The translations under genes were made by a program, and so were the position numbers. Shown piece by piece: positions 41,479 through 50,644 of a DNA stretch of 64,000 nucleotides; the stretch's first letter is position 1; each line of letters begins with the position of its first letter. Source of the DNA: Marinobacter salarius (GTDB lineage Bacteria > Pseudomonadota > Gammaproteobacteria > Pseudomonadales > Oleiphilaceae); contig NZ_CP136693.1 of NCBI RefSeq assembly GCF_032922745.1, positions 186,001 through 250,000 on the forward strand. Direction: 5' to 3'. The notes under the pieces are model-generated. The model was not told the origin of the DNA, did not search any database, and was given only the letters and a program-made list of their open reading frames with translations.

Positions 41479-43718
41479 GAACAGGTTTCCTCTTGGGCAC
41501 AAAGCTCGGCCAACAGGTATCCGGCATCCACCGGAAGGTGCCGGACCCGGATACCGGTGGCCGCCTCAATCGCCGAGCAGATGGCCGGCGCCACCGCCTC
41601 AATACCCAGTTCTCCAACTCCTCGAACCGGAAAGCGATCAGTCGTCGGTGTGTTATCCAGAACATCCACACGTTGGTCAGGCACATCCTGCAGGGTGGGG
41701 ATTATGTACTGGTCCAGATTGTCAGCCAGGTAGCGTCCTTGCCGGGTCGGCATGTCCTCGCTGAGCGCCATGCCCAGCCCCATGATGGCTGCTCCCTCAA
41801 TCTGGCCGAGATAGCCGGGAGGATAGATAACACGGCCCGCCGCGGTTATGTGGTGAAGATCAGTCACCCGGACCCGACCGGTCAGGCGGTCTACGGCAAC
41901 CCTGGCCACCGTCGCAATCTGCAACTGAAGGTAACGACCCACGAGTTGATTTCCTTCCGGAGCAACAGGAAAGGCCTGACTGGCATCAACCCGAGTCTGT
42001 TCAGGTTGCCCTTTTTCAGCCAGTTCCCTGTAGCTCAGCACCTGGCGCCCCCCGGCGAACAAGCCTCCCGGGCCGCTGTACAGTTGATCACAAGGCAGGC
42101 CGGTCAGCACTGCAGCCTGATCCCGCACGCGGTCTTTCCAGCGGGGGAGAATGTCGGCCAGAACACCATGAATCAGAACAGAGCTGCGTGAAGCACTGGT
42201 GGGACCGGAATCCGGCCCCCGCGAGTTCCCCAGCACCACGTCGATATCGCCGGCCACGCAACCCAGGGTCTCACAAACGAGGCAGGTGATCGCTTCGGCA
42301 AGGTTCTGGCCATAGTCGGAGAAGCCAAATTCCAGGCGGATCCGGCCTTCAGCGCTCAAACTCACCCGACCGCCGCCTCTGTCGGGCAAGCCGTCGCCAA
42401 GTCCGTTACCCTGAGCCCCCATCGCCATGCCGGTACCGGTCAGCCAACGCCTACGGGCATCCGAAACCGCGGGCGCCCAGAGGGGTGAGGCGCCAGCCTC
42501 GGCCAGAACATCGGTCGGCGGTGCACTCCAGCGCACCACCTGGCCCCGGCTGCCGGGTTCATCAACCGTGCGCAGATTGATTCTGCGAAGCGCCAACGGG
42601 CACATAGCCAGCTTTTCGGCCAGGGCGTCGAGTTGTGATTCCACGGCAAACGTTGCCTGATTTCCGCCAAACCCCCGAAAGGCTCCGGAAACGCCATTGT
42701 TAGTGTAAACCAACCGTCCGGAAACCGAATACGCCTCGATCCGGTACAGGGGCGCCGTGGCATGATCCAGGAAGTTTTCCAGCACCGCCGGCCCCAGGCT
42801 TGCGTAGGCACCGGTATCGAGCAGCGCGTCGACACGGTGGGCCAGAATCCGGCCCTGGCGGTCACACCCGGTGGTCATGATCATCGACACAGGGTGTCTC
42901 TTGATTCCGGTGCGACAGGACTCGAAACGATCCAGATGAATCAGAACCGGGGAACCGGTCTGTAAGGCCAGGATGCCGGCCGCCGGCTGAATGGTCAGCT
43001 CATCCTTACCACCAAATGCGCCCCCCGTCGGGGTTGCCTCCACCGTCACCTGAGAGGGTTTGAGTCCGAGAATGTCGGCCAGCTGTTCGGCATCACGGTG
43101 GCCTGACTGACAACCGACCCGAAAGATCACACCACCGTTGTTATCCGGAATGGCCACACCGCCCTCGGTCTCCATGAAAGCGTGCATTTGCCGGGGCGTC
43201 TGGTAGTGATGCTCCACGATCACGGCACATCGGGCAAAGGCTGCGTCGGTATCGCCCCGCTCAAAGGCCTCCCGGGCCAGAAGGTTGCTCTCGCCATGCA
43301 GGGGCGACATCTGTTCTGCCGTTTCAGCCTGATCGACGACCGCCAGGGGCGCGTAGTCGACATCAATCACCTCCAACGCCGCCCGGGCCTGCTCCACCGT
43401 ATCGGCGGCCACCGCCGCAATGGCATCGCCCTCATAGCGGACGCGGTCTTCACACAACACAGGCTGATCACGCACAACAATGCCAAGGCGGTTGAGGCCC
43501 GGCACATCTGCTGCCGTCACCACCGCTCTGACGCCGGACATCAATCGGGCCCGGGAGGTATCTACCCGCAGCAAACGGGCGTGCGCATGCCGACTGCGCA
43601 AGATGGCCCCGTGCAATAAACCGGGAAGGTGCTGCTGATCCGTGGCGTAGCCAAACCGCCCCTCTATACGTTCAAGAACACTGGTTTCCGCCATACCGGG
43701 TTGGGGTTTAAGTTCCAA
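41475..43718 (-). CDS. Molybdenum hydroxylase large (molybdopterin) subunit, xanthine dehydrogenase family
   Basis: A 747-residue catalytic subunit. The Moco-contact motifs TGGAFGGKDE and SGAFRGFGGNQ and the catalytic Glu in RGVGELGIEAV are intact. The start is TTG at 43718, placed 5-6 nt after GGAGGT inside the end of the FAD gene; the ATG at 43694 has no ribosome site. It is clearly distinct from the two-chain XdhAB at 52405-56215. By family it hydroxylates a ring carbon next to nitrogen; position in the allantoin operon suggests a purine, but nicotinate-type rings are possible. Confidence 0.88.
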   Translation of the reverse strand: MELKPQPGMAETSVLERIEGRFGYATDQQHLPGLLHGAILRSRHAHARLLRVDTSRARLMSGVRAVVTAADVPGLNRLGIVVRDQPVLCEDRVRYEGDAIAAVAADTVEQARAALEVIDVDYAPLAVVDQAETAEQMSPLHGESNLLAREAFERGDTDAAFARCAVIVEHHYQTPRQMHAFMETEGGVAIPDNNGGVIFRVGCQSGHRDAEQLADILGLKPSQVTVEATPTGGAFGGKDELTIQPAAGILALQTGSPVLIHLDRFESCRTGIKRHPVSMIMTTGCDRQGRILAHRVDALLDTGAYASLGPAVLENFLDHATAPLYRIEAYSVSGRLVYTNNGVSGAFRGFGGNQATFAVESQLDALAEKLAMCPLALRRINLRTVDEPGSRGQVVRWSAPPTDVLAEAGASPLWAPAVSDARRRWLTGTGMAMGAQGNGLGDGLPDRGGGRVSLSAEGRIRLEFGFSDYGQNLAEAITCLVCETLGCVAGDIDVVLGNSRGPDSGPTSASRSSVLIHGVLADILPRWKDRVRDQAAVLTGLPCDQLYSGPGGLFAGGRQVLSYRELAEKGQPEQTRVDASQAFPVAPEGNQLVGRYLQLQIATVARVAVDRLTGRVRVTDLHHITAAGRVIYPPGYLGQIEGAAIMGLGMALSEDMPTRQGRYLADNLDQYIIPTLQDVPDQRVDVLDNTPTTDRFPVRGVGELGIEAVAPAICSAIEAATGIRVRHLPVDAGYLLAELCAQEETCS

Positions 43719-44541
43719 GAGCCACCTCCGACAGAAGCCCCGTTGTCATTCGTCGCAACGCCATCCGCAGATGGGCGTCCTGCCAACCATGAGCAGCCAA
43801 TTCGCGGTCGATCACCGCCCCGACATCACCCGATGCCAGATCAGCCCGATCATTAACAAACGTTTCCGGCGCCACCAGGCGAAGCAGGCCGCCCTCGCCA
43901 CACACCGCAAGGCGCACCCGATCACCATCATGAACACAAACCAGAGTAGCGCGAGTCGGACTGAACCTTTCCCGATAGCCGAGTTTTTCCAGCGAGATCC
44001 GCCAACCCCTGCAATCCGGAATCGTAAAGCCACGCAACAGATCGTCCGATGCCCGCTCCCTCAACCACCGGGAAAGTGGCAGTGTCCGCTCTCCGGTGCG
44101 GTTGAGGACGTCCACCCGAACATCAAGCGCCATGGCCAGGGCAGACAGATCTCCACCCACAGCCAGATTGCCGCCAACGGTTCCCAGGGCCCGGACACCC
44201 GGCCCTGCCACCCGATTCAGAAACAAGGCCAGCGGAGGCAGATATTCTCGGACCAGAGGATGCCGAGCCATCTCCGACAAAGACGTCAGCGCACCCACGG
44301 TGAGCCCCCGTGAATCATCTTCCAGCCCCCGGAAAGCAGGCCAGGCAGCATTCAGGGCCACCAGTTTTTCCGGCCAGCACTGATCCCGCTCATGGGTCGG
44401 CTGAAGCCATGTCCCGCCCGCCATGTATGGCACCTTGAATCGCCGGGCCAGACTGACTGCTTCACTGGGAGAATCGGGGCGTAGAACCCGAATCGCTCGC
44501 CTTTCGGTCACCGGGTTCAGTTCGGATAGAGGGTCTGACAT
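43708..44541 (-). CDS. Molybdenum hydroxylase FAD subunit (CoxM-like)
   Basis: A 277-residue flavoprotein that passes electrons from the iron-sulfur clusters to the acceptor. The FAD-binding features are PYMAGGTWLQ at about residues 38-47 and ALGTVGGNLAVGGDLS near residue 117. The C-terminal CO_deh_flav domain is short. It overlaps the large-subunit gene by 11 nt and starts 9 nt after allA. Confidence 0.88.
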   Translation of the reverse strand: MSDPLSELNPVTERRAIRVLRPDSPSEAVSLARRFKVPYMAGGTWLQPTHERDQCWPEKLVALNAAWPAFRGLEDDSRGLTVGALTSLSEMARHPLVREYLPPLALFLNRVAGPGVRALGTVGGNLAVGGDLSALAMALDVRVDVLNRTGERTLPLSRWLRERASDDLLRGFTIPDCRGWRISLEKLGYRERFSPTRATLVCVHDGDRVRLAVCGEGGLLRLVAPETFVNDRADLASGDVGAVIDRELAAHGWQDAHLRMALRRMTTGLLSEVALGT

Positions 44542-44550
44542 GGGGAAACC

Positions 44551-45054
44551 CTAAACAGCAGCCAGAATGGGTCTGATGACTTGCTGCAGGTTGATCTCAT
44601 CACAATTCTGACCCGGCCCCTTACGGTCAACCACCAGATAATCGGCATCGGCTTTCAGAGGTAGCAACGGTGCGTGCCATGTGCCGGCGTGGTATGTGAC
44701 GCCTTGATGGCCTTTGACCAGAAATACCCGGACGGCGGTTTCGTCGAAATCACCTGGCAGTGCAACGACTGCCAGAAAGTCGACGTTGTTCATGGGTATG
44801 AATGACTGACTCCCCAACGGGTGACGTTCCATCAGATCTAGTTCGAGAGGAACAAGAGGCTGGCCACGAAAAATCGAAAGAATGCCCCGATCTGTAGCAC
44901 CCGATAGAGCCACAGTGGACAAGGCATGAAAACGCTCGGTACGCCCCTGGTTAATGGGAAAAGACTCGGCACCATCGGTATCAATCACATCTCCGAACGG
45001 AGCGAAAGCTTCGCGGGTCAAAGGCTCGGCAACAAGACGTCGGAACTGTTTCAT
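44551..45054 (-). CDS. allA: Ureidoglycolate lyase
   Basis: About 167 residues. It splits ureidoglycolate to glyoxylate and urea, the last ring-carbon step of allantoin breakdown. The family segments EAFAPFGDVIDTDG, ERHPLGSQSFIPM and GVTYHAGTWHAPL are clear. The ATG at 45054 overlaps the allantoicase stop (TCAT on the plus strand). The acidic and His residues of the cupin-like active site are present. Confidence 0.94.
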   Translation of the reverse strand: MKQFRRLVAEPLTREAFAPFGDVIDTDGAESFPINQGRTERFHALSTVALSGATDRGILSIFRGQPLVPLELDLMERHPLGSQSFIPMNNVDFLAVVALPGDFDETAVRVFLVKGHQGVTYHAGTWHAPLLPLKADADYLVVDRKGPGQNCDEINLQQVIRPILAAV

Positions 45055-46076
45055 GACACGGGTGTTCCGCACAGGCGAACGCGGCTGACGCCACCGTCAG
45101 GAATGCTATTGAACCGGATGTGGGTAATCGGCCCGAGGTCCTCCAGCGCCTGGAACTGATGGATACGGTCAGCCGTCAACGGCTGCTGATCCATCAAGGT
45201 CGGCCAGAACATGCTTTGGGTAATCAGAGACTGTGCCGTGCTGGCTCCATCCTCCACGCAGGCCGCCTGAATGGAGCAGGCGGCCGGAAAGTTGCCTTTA
45301 AAATGCGCTGTATCCACCTCTATGCGTTCAGCAACCCCCTTGTGACCAAGGGCCAGAATGCACCAGTCGTTACCGGGTTCGCGCCGCCGGCGGGTTTCCC
45401 AGCCATCGCCCATATTAAGGCCTCGTCCCGGTCTCAGTAATTTGCGCGGCTCGCCGTAGTGGGCGTCGCTCCAGGCCACCTGATCTGCGCCATGTTCCAG
45501 TGCCAGAAGATTTCGGCTCTCACCGGCCGCCAGCATTATTTCCCAGTCACAGAAGGGTTTGCCATAGACTCGCAGGCGCGCCAGTCCGCCATCCGGATAG
45601 ATATGCATGCGCAGGTGCGTCCATGGCTGACCGGATTCAATGGCGCAAAACCGGTGATCATTACCGCTCAGCCCGGTAGCGGGCACCAAAACTTGCCAGC
45701 CTGCGTGTTCATCCGGATCGCCGTCCGGACTGAAACAGGCTTCCAGAGAGGCCGCCGGAGGAAAGTTTCCGGTAAAAAAGCTGGTATCAAAATCAACGCC
45801 CATCAGAACGCCCGGCATGGCCAGACGCACGATGCACCAGTCGTGGCCGGTTGTCCTTCGGCGACGTGTTTCCCAGCCGTCCATCCACTTGCCATGGTCG
45901 TCGTAGCGGTCGGGATAGAATACAGGCTGTGCCGGGTTCAGCATGCGATCCCTGGGTGCAAAAAACTCATCCGTCACCCGGGTCACTTCCGCTCCCAGAC
46001 TGCGATCTGCCAGATTCAGGCCCAAGCGGGTAAACTCCGGCCCATCCACAACAGGGGCCACAACTGCATCGGTCAT
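45051..46076 (-). CDS. alc: Allantoicase
   Basis: A 341-residue enzyme that hydrolyses allantoate to ureidoglycolate and urea. Two homologous allantoicase repeats are visible: GWETRRRRTTGHDWC with FFTGNFPPAAS in the first, and GWETRRRREPGNDWC with HFKGNFPAACS in the second. Length is normal for bacterial Alc. It lies 15 nt after puuE and overlaps allA by 4 nt. Confidence 0.95.
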   Translation of the reverse strand: MTDAVVAPVVDGPEFTRLGLNLADRSLGAEVTRVTDEFFAPRDRMLNPAQPVFYPDRYDDHGKWMDGWETRRRRTTGHDWCIVRLAMPGVLMGVDFDTSFFTGNFPPAASLEACFSPDGDPDEHAGWQVLVPATGLSGNDHRFCAIESGQPWTHLRMHIYPDGGLARLRVYGKPFCDWEIMLAAGESRNLLALEHGADQVAWSDAHYGEPRKLLRPGRGLNMGDGWETRRRREPGNDWCILALGHKGVAERIEVDTAHFKGNFPAACSIQAACVEDGASTAQSLITQSMFWPTLMDQQPLTADRIHQFQALEDLGPITHIRFNSIPDGGVSRVRLCGTPVS

Positions 46077-46091
46077 TCGAACACTCCGGTA

Positions 46092-47024
46092 TCAATCGGG
46101 TTGGTAAGGGTGCACTTGCTTCCAGTGGCGGGCGATATCGATACGCCGGCATACCCAGACCCGGTCCTGTTGCTGGATATAATCAAGGAATCGCTGCAAC
46201 GCACGGAACCGGCCCGGACGCCCGACAACCCGACAATGCAGGCCAACAGACATCATTTTCGGAGCCTCCGCACCTTCCTCATAAAGCACGTCAAAGCTGT
46301 CTTTCAGGTACTGGAAGAACTGCTCTCCGGAATTAAACCCCTGGGGTGAACAAAAACGCATGTCGTTCGCCTCCAGCGTATAGGGCACCACGAGATGGGG
46401 CTTCTGTTCGCCCGTGCTGGTCTCGACGGTGGTCCAGAATGGCAGGTCATCACCGTAGTAGTCGCTGTCGTATTCCAGGCCGCCCTGCTCCACGACAAGT
46501 CGACGGGTATTCGGGCTGTCCCGACCGGTATACCAGCCCAGAGGAGGCTCTCCGGTGAGTTCGGCATGCTGCTCGATTGCCCGTTCGAGGTACCGGCGCT
46601 CTTCCGATTCGCTCATGTCCTGGTAATGGATCCAGCGCTGACCGTGGCAGGCAATTTCATGGCCGTCGTCCAGGAACGCCTGAACAACATCCGGATGACG
46701 GGCCAACGCCATGGTGACCCCGAAAACAGTCAACGGCAGTTCCCGCTTCCGGAATTCTTTCAGAATACGCCAGACACCGGCACGGGATCCGTACTCATAG
46801 AGGGATTCCATACTCATGTGCCGGTCCTGGTAGGCAACCGCGCCAATGATGTCAGAGAGAAAGGTTTCTGAGTGCTCATCACCGTGAAGCACACAGTTTT
46901 CCCCACCCTCTTCGTAATTCAGTACAAACTGGACCGCAACCCGGGCATTTCCGGGCCACTGGGCATGAGGAGGGTGTTCACCATAGCCCCGCATATCCCT
47001 TGGATATGAAACACATTTTTTCAT
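46092..47024 (-). CDS. puuE: Allantoinase, polysaccharide-deacetylase-like
   Basis: A 310-residue metal-independent allantoinase (PuuE type) of the NodB fold. It opens CVSYPRDMRGYGEHPPHAQW and has FVLNYEEGGENCVLHGD and EIACHGQRWIHY, all typical of PuuE. It converts allantoin to allantoate and replaces the amidohydrolase-type AllB, of which no copy is seen. The start overlaps the stop of the regulator gene by 4 nt. Confidence 0.95.
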   Translation of the reverse strand: MKKCVSYPRDMRGYGEHPPHAQWPGNARVAVQFVLNYEEGGENCVLHGDEHSETFLSDIIGAVAYQDRHMSMESLYEYGSRAGVWRILKEFRKRELPLTVFGVTMALARHPDVVQAFLDDGHEIACHGQRWIHYQDMSESEERRYLERAIEQHAELTGEPPLGWYTGRDSPNTRRLVVEQGGLEYDSDYYGDDLPFWTTVETSTGEQKPHLVVPYTLEANDMRFCSPQGFNSGEQFFQYLKDSFDVLYEEGAEAPKMMSVGLHCRVVGRPGRFRALQRFLDYIQQQDRVWVCRRIDIARHWKQVHPYQPD

Positions 47025-47710
47025 CTCGGACTCTCAAGACCACACCCCCGGAGGATCACACCGGTCAGAAAATCCGCCGCATGGTCGAAGTCGCGCTTCT
47101 CGTATTCGGCTTTGTTTTCCACCATCAGGATCTGCACCTGGAAGTCGGCGTAATGTTGGGTTGAAGACCAGATCAGAAAAATCAGCTGCACTGGGTCGAC
47201 CGGAGCCATGCGCCCGTCGTCGATCCAGGACTGGATAACCTCCGCCCGGCCCCGGACCCACTCGCGCATATTCGTGCGCAGGTGCTCAAGCAGGAACGGT
47301 GCACCCTGGATAATTTCCATGGCAAACAATCGGGACGCCAGCGGGTACTTGCGGGACATCTCCACCTTGTTCCGGATAAACGTCGCCAGGGCTTCCGACG
47401 GGTCGTCTTGCGGACTGATCTCCGTGAACACCTTGTTCCAGCGCGCGAGAATGTCGTCAAACATAGCCCCGTACATGCGCTTCTTGTTGCTGAAGTAGTA
47501 CAGTACGTTGGACTTTGGCAGCCCGGCCCGCTCGGCGATATTCTGGATCGTCGTACCTTTGTAGCCGTTCAGAGCGAACTCTTCCTCGGCGGCAATCAGT
47601 ATTCTTTCCCGGTTACGCTCCCGTATCCTTCCCGGGCGATACGTCCGGTTCTTTCCTTTGCTGTCTTTTTTTACGGCAACGGAGCTTTCTGCAACAGAAA
47701 TGTTGGTCAT
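47021..47710 (-). CDS. RutR-like TetR-family regulator (copy 2)
   Basis: A 229-residue TetR-type regulator. The DNA-binding domain is at residues 35-80 (RILIAAEEEFALNGYKGTT, then IQNIAERAGLPKSNVLYYFS). The ligand domain has FAMEIIQGAPFLL and SSTQHYADF, as in RutR and in copy 1 at 29950. It heads the operon of puuE, alc, allA, the molybdenum hydroxylase, an amidohydrolase and an oxygenase. A RutR-type palindrome 15 nt before its ATG suggests autoregulation. Its ligand may be a purine- or allantoin-related compound; this is inference. Confidence 0.9.
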   Translation of the reverse strand: MTNISVAESSVAVKKDSKGKNRTYRPGRIRERNRERILIAAEEEFALNGYKGTTIQNIAERAGLPKSNVLYYFSNKKRMYGAMFDDILARWNKVFTEISPQDDPSEALATFIRNKVEMSRKYPLASRLFAMEIIQGAPFLLEHLRTNMREWVRGRAEVIQSWIDDGRMAPVDPVQLIFLIWSSTQHYADFQVQILMVENKAEYEKRDFDHAADFLTGVILRGCGLESPR

Positions 47711-47724
47711 GAGCCTCTCACTTG

Positions 47725-47740
47725 TTGTCCAGTTGTTCAG
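47725..47740. promoter_or_regulatory. RutR-type operator before regulator copy 2
   Basis: TTGTCCAGTTGTTCAG matches TTGACCA-NN-TGGTCAG with one mismatch per arm. It lies 15 nt before the ATG. No -24/-12 promoter is seen here; transcription may come from the tsx gene upstream or from an unrecognised promoter. Confidence 0.7.
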
Positions 47741-47743
47741 GAA

Positions 47744-47766
47744 TCCGGCAATAAGATTCTGCCGGA
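47744..47766 (-). terminator. Hairpin after the tsx-like gene
   Basis: TCCGGCA (47744-47750) and TGCCGGA (47760-47766) form a 7-bp stem extended by AGGA/TCCT. The T-run is missing, so termination may be partial and the regulator operon downstream may receive read-through. Confidence 0.5.
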
Positions 47767-47779
47767 CTCCTGTTCAGGA

Positions 47780-48556
47780 TCAAAAGTGAAATTTCACCAG
47801 TGCACTGACGGAGCTCTGATCATCGATCAGCGTATCGCCAAGACCGTACTTGTTGTTCCAGTACTGGTATTCAACACCAGCGTAGAGAACCCCCGGAGCT
47901 CCCCAGAAGTTACTCACATCCAGCTTGATCTGAGGCACGAACTGAAATTCCGACTTGTGGTCAGATTCTGCTGTGGACCAGTCAATGTAGCCGTCAATCA
48001 GAAAGAGGGCCGAACCCATCTCTAACGGAGCACCCCAGGTAACGGTCAACTGATAATCATCACTGACCTGATCGTTATCGACGTAGTAAACGGAGGTGTT
48101 GAAATACATGAAGCCAGGCAGATCCCAGGCCAGCCCCAAACCACCCATGTAGTTGTTGACCTGCGTGCTTCCGCCGAATTCGTATTGAGCGCCCAAAGTG
48201 ACGTCCTTGACCGGACCAAAGCTCATGTCAGCACCGGTTAACCAGCTTGTGCTCAGGGTGGGCGCAAATTCGCCGTACACATTGTCAGAGCCTTCAACAT
48301 CGCCCTGTCCCTGATCACGGTCGATGAAGAAGAAGGTGCTTCCCCAGTTGTGAGCCGTCGCGTTCTCGAAGGTGAAATAGGTGGCTTCGTATTCAAAGCC
48401 GCCGTTACCGCCGGCGTCGAACTGAACACCCTGGTACTGGTCACTGTGCAGAATGGAGATGCTCGATGAGCCGAAGAATTTCTCCGCCTGGGCTGCTGGG
48501 GCAAAAGACGCTGCGGCCACACAGCCGGCGATCAGTATTTTACTAAATGCTTTCAT
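47780..48556 (-). CDS. tsx: Tsx-like nucleoside-specific outer-membrane channel
   Basis: About 258 residues: signal peptide (residues 1-24, ending AQA) followed by a beta-barrel rich in alternating aromatic and polar residues and ending in the outer-membrane signature Phe (VKFHF). The segment FFGSSSISILHSDQYQ and the C-terminal GVEYQYWNNKYG match the Tsx family. It lets nucleosides cross the outer membrane. It follows the BMP-type importer genes in one operon. The ATG at 48556 is the start that yields the signal peptide. Confidence 0.88.
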   Translation of the reverse strand: MKAFSKILIAGCVAAASFAPAAQAEKFFGSSSISILHSDQYQGVQFDAGGNGGFEYEATYFTFENATAHNWGSTFFFIDRDQGQGDVEGSDNVYGEFAPTLSTSWLTGADMSFGPVKDVTLGAQYEFGGSTQVNNYMGGLGLAWDLPGFMYFNTSVYYVDNDQVSDDYQLTVTWGAPLEMGSALFLIDGYIDWSTAESDHKSEFQFVPQIKLDVSNFWGAPGVLYAGVEYQYWNNKYGLGDTLIDDQSSVSALVKFHF

Positions 48557-48618
48557 GGATTTACCTCTCAGTTTACGTTCTTTTTGAGTCATTGTTGGTG
48601 CACATTTGATGGTTATTG

Positions 48619-49548
48619 TTAGCGTCCCGGCCGATAGGGCTGGCCTAGGGAAAGGGGGGTATTCAATCGGGTTCGGCCAGGATTCCAGGACAACAGAACC
48701 AGCATCAGAATAGTGACGACGTAGGGCAACATCGCCAGCAGTTCCGTGGAGCTCTTCCAACCAAGACCCTGTAGAACCAGGTGCAGAATACTGGCTGCCC
48801 CGAACAGGTAGGCGCCGAGAACTACCCGCTCAGGGCGCCAGGTAGCGAAAACGACCAGCGCCAGGGCTATCCAGCCCCGCCCGGCCGTCATGTTCTCGGT
48901 CCAGAGTGGGGTATAGGCAAGTGACAGGTACGCACCAGCCAAGCCGGCCATGCCGCCGCCGAACGCCACCGCGAGATACCGTAAAACCAACACGTTCAGG
49001 CCGTTGGCGTTGGCCGCTTCCGGGTCTTCCCCAACCGCGCGCAACAACAGGCCACCACGGGTTTGACGGAGGAAAATGGCCACACCGGCAAAGGCCATCA
49101 GGGACAGGTACACTAATGGATCCTGATCAAACAGAACACGCCCCAGCACCGGGATATCGCTCAGGAAGGGAATTGCGACACGCGTGAAGCCATCGATGGA
49201 TTGTCCCACAAAGCCTGCTCCGAGGAAGGCACTTAAGCCGGTCCCGAAAATGGTCAGTGCCAATCCTGCAGCGTACTGGTTTGCAGCCAGGGACACCGCC
49301 ATAAACGCGAACAACAACGACATGCCGATCCCGGCCAGTATCGCAGCGGCCACACCCACCACCAGGCTGCCACTGGTCAGTGCCGCTACAAACCCCGCGA
49401 CGGCCCCCATCAGCATCATGCCTTCCTGCCCAAGGTTCAGGACCCCGGAGCGCTCGCAGATCAGCTCACCAAGCGCCACCAGCAGCAGCGGAGTACCCGC
49501 AACAACAGTGGCAGCCAGCACGTTCGTCAGCAGTTCCATTTCAGGCAT
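48619..49548 (-). CDS. BMP-type ABC importer permease 2 (second system)
   Basis: A 309-residue permease with about eight helices. The family motif GELICERSGVLNLGQEGMML is near the N-terminus and TRGGLLLRAVGEDPEAANA is in the middle. It pairs with the longer permease at 49541, overlapping it by 8 nt. Paralogous to 36004-36930. Confidence 0.9.
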   Translation of the reverse strand: MPEMELLTNVLAATVVAGTPLLLVALGELICERSGVLNLGQEGMMLMGAVAGFVAALTSGSLVVGVAAAILAGIGMSLLFAFMAVSLAANQYAAGLALTIFGTGLSAFLGAGFVGQSIDGFTRVAIPFLSDIPVLGRVLFDQDPLVYLSLMAFAGVAIFLRQTRGGLLLRAVGEDPEAANANGLNVLVLRYLAVAFGGGMAGLAGAYLSLAYTPLWTENMTAGRGWIALALVVFATWRPERVVLGAYLFGAASILHLVLQGLGWKSSTELLAMLPYVVTILMLVLLSWNPGRTRLNTPLSLGQPYRPGR

Positions 49549-50644
49549 CTCCAGTGACAGTCTTGGCTGCGATGGTGGTTTGCCGCGACGGCCATTTCAG
49601 GCGGATGCGGTAATGGATAAAGGCGTCACAGATCAGCAGGTAGAACAGCAGCAAGCCTTGAAACAGACCGGTAACAGCCTTGGGCATATTCATGGCGATC
49701 TGGAGCATCTCCCCCCCTATAAAAGTCAATGCCAGCAGCGCGCTGGCAACAACGATGCCAAGAGCATGCATACGACCAAGGAAAACAACGATGATGGCGG
49801 TGTAGCCGTACCCGGGAGACACCTGCGGAACGAGCTGACCAATGGGGCCCGTGACCTCCGAAGCCCCGGCCAGGCCGGCGGTGGCACCACCCACCAGGAA
49901 AGCAAACCAGGTCAGCCGTCGGGCACCAAAACCTGCGAAAGCGGCTGCCCGATGATCCTGCCCTACCACATTGAGTTGAAAACCGATAAAACTGCGGGCA
50001 AACAGCACCCAGACCAAGACCGCAGCCAGCAACCCGAACGCCAGCCCCAGATGCAAGCGTGTGCCGGGAATCAGCGCTGGCAACAGGGCCGAGTCAGCAA
50101 ACATCACGGACTGGGGAAAGCCAAAACCATAAGGATCTTTGAGAGGACCGTGCACCACATACAGCAGCAGATTCAGCGCGATGTAATTGAGCATGATGGT
50201 GGTGAGAATCTCGTTGCAATGCAGGTGCGTTTTCAGTCCTGACGCAACGGCCGCCCACAACATTCCCGCCAGGGTTCCCGCCAGCAGAACTACTGGCAGC
50301 ACCCAGAAGCCGTCTGCATCAACCAGCCAGACCGCCATGATGCTGGCACCTAAAGCCCCCATCAGAAAGTGCCCTTCAGCACCGATGTTCCAGAGTTTCG
50401 CCCGGTAGCAAACGGTCAGCCCCGCCGCACACAGAAGCAGCGGCGCCATTTTCAGCCCGAGCTCTGCAAGCCCCATCAGGTCGCTGATCGGTGTAATGAA
50501 GAAAAACTTCAGGCCATCCATGGGATCCTTGCCCATCGACAGAAAAAGGACAAAGCCGGTAGTGACTGTCAGAACCAGGGCGAGCAGTGGCGATGTCCAC
50601 CTCATCAGAGAGGAATCAACGGGACGACGCTCAAGCAGCAACAT
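49541..50644 (-). CDS. BMP-type ABC importer permease 1 (second system)
   Basis: A 367-residue permease with about nine helices. CYRAKLWNIGAEGHFLMGA and NEILTTIMLNYIALNLLLY are the typical conserved stretches. The start overlaps the ATPase gene by 14 nt. Together with 48619 and 50631 it forms a nucleoside-type importer that lacks its own binding-protein gene in this operon. Confidence 0.9.
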   Translation of the reverse strand: MLLLERRPVDSSLMRWTSPLLALVLTVTTGFVLFLSMGKDPMDGLKFFFITPISDLMGLAELGLKMAPLLLCAAGLTVCYRAKLWNIGAEGHFLMGALGASIMAVWLVDADGFWVLPVVLLAGTLAGMLWAAVASGLKTHLHCNEILTTIMLNYIALNLLLYVVHGPLKDPYGFGFPQSVMFADSALLPALIPGTRLHLGLAFGLLAAVLVWVLFARSFIGFQLNVVGQDHRAAAFAGFGARRLTWFAFLVGGATAGLAGASEVTGPIGQLVPQVSPGYGYTAIIVVFLGRMHALGIVVASALLALTFIGGEMLQIAMNMPKAVTGLFQGLLLFYLLICDAFIHYRIRLKWPSRQTTIAAKTVTGDA

